This document shows, one piece after another, positions 15,277 through 15,333 of a stretch of 15,333 bases of DNA. Where the stretch lies: assembly GCA_937896295.1 (NCBI GenBank), contig CALBME010000053.1, positions 1 to 15,333 on the forward strand, written 5' to 3'. Source of the stretch: an uncultured Micavibrio sp. GTDB taxonomy: Bacteria; Pseudomonadota; Alphaproteobacteria; Micavibrionales; UBA1664. The notes under the pieces were generated by a model. That model did not search any database. It saw nothing but the letters and a program-made list of their open reading frames with translations, and had not been told where the DNA came from. Made by a program: the position numbers and the translations under genes. The first letter of the stretch is position 1. Every line of letters starts with the position of its first letter.

Positions 15277-15333
15277 ATGGGCCATACCCTTCTCATCCGC
15301 GCCGACGCCTCCACTTGCTATGGACAGGGTCAC
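15277..15333 (+). CDS. pseG: PseG-like UDP-sugar hydrolase, N-terminal fragment
   Basis: Only 19 residues are visible before the window ends: MGHTLLIRADASTCYGQGH. The pattern hydrophobic strand, RADAS, then GxGH matches the start of PseG, the UDP-2,4-diacetamido-2,4,6-trideoxy-beta-L-altropyranose hydrolase of pseudaminic acid synthesis. The final His is at the position of the catalytic His17 of Campylobacter PseG. AAGGA ends only one base before the ATG, too close for a normal ribosome site, so an upstream TTG at 15259 is a possible alternative start. The gene diverges from the TcpQ-like gene across 122 bp in which I see no firm promoter. The identification rests on very little sequence. Confidence 0.6.
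   Translation, partial: MGHTLLIRADASTCYGQGH

Overview
The window reads as ordinary chromosomal DNA of a GC-rich alphaproteobacterium. The grounds are a polyhydroxybutyrate (PHB) locus with a PhaR regulator, a short alphaproteobacterial-type PhaC-like protein, and long antisense open frames typical of high third-position GC. The large exported coiled-coil and TcpQ-like proteins would fit a Rhodospirillales- or Micavibrio-like lineage, but that placement is an inference. I see no tRNA or rRNA gene, insertion sequence, phage gene, CRISPR array or clear sign of recent transfer. No stretch longer than about 150 bases lacks a gene.

Layout. Positions 1-381 hold the 3' end of an unrecognised plus-strand gene. 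Its likely terminator lies inside the convergent asmA-like gene (385-3924, minus). Upstream of asmA on the minus strand is a compact PHB block, in transcription order: a phaC-like synthase/hydrolase (7727-6612), phaA thiolase (6524-5316), phaB reductase (5316-4591, overlapping phaA as TGATG) and a free-standing cyclic-nucleotide-binding protein (4549-4019). phaR (7874-8497, plus) diverges from phaC. The 146-bp region between them has a strong minus-strand promoter whose -10 lies in an AT-rich palindrome flanked by TGC/GCA. phaR then converges on a PAS-GGDEF-EAL gene (10254-8572, minus) across a bidirectional terminator.

The right-hand third encodes two exported proteins in tandem on the minus strand. 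The first is a TcpQ-like protein (15154-13454) with three N0-like repeats. The second is a 981-residue Ala/Gln-rich coiled-coil protein (13336-10391) with a Pro/Ala/Gln linker and a C-terminal globular domain containing two Cys. At the right edge a divergent gene begins (15277 onward) whose 19 visible residues look like PseG, an enzyme of pseudaminic acid synthesis.

How they work together. PhaA condenses two acetyl-CoA, PhaB reduces acetoacetyl-CoA to (R)-3-hydroxybutyryl-CoA, and the PhaC-like protein may polymerise it, with PhaR sensing PHB and controlling transcription. The cyclic-nucleotide-binding protein and the EAL protein put two nucleotide-signalling proteins beside the PHB genes; any functional link is inference. 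The TcpQ-like and coiled-coil pair is the least explained part and could belong to an envelope-spanning pilus or secretion apparatus.
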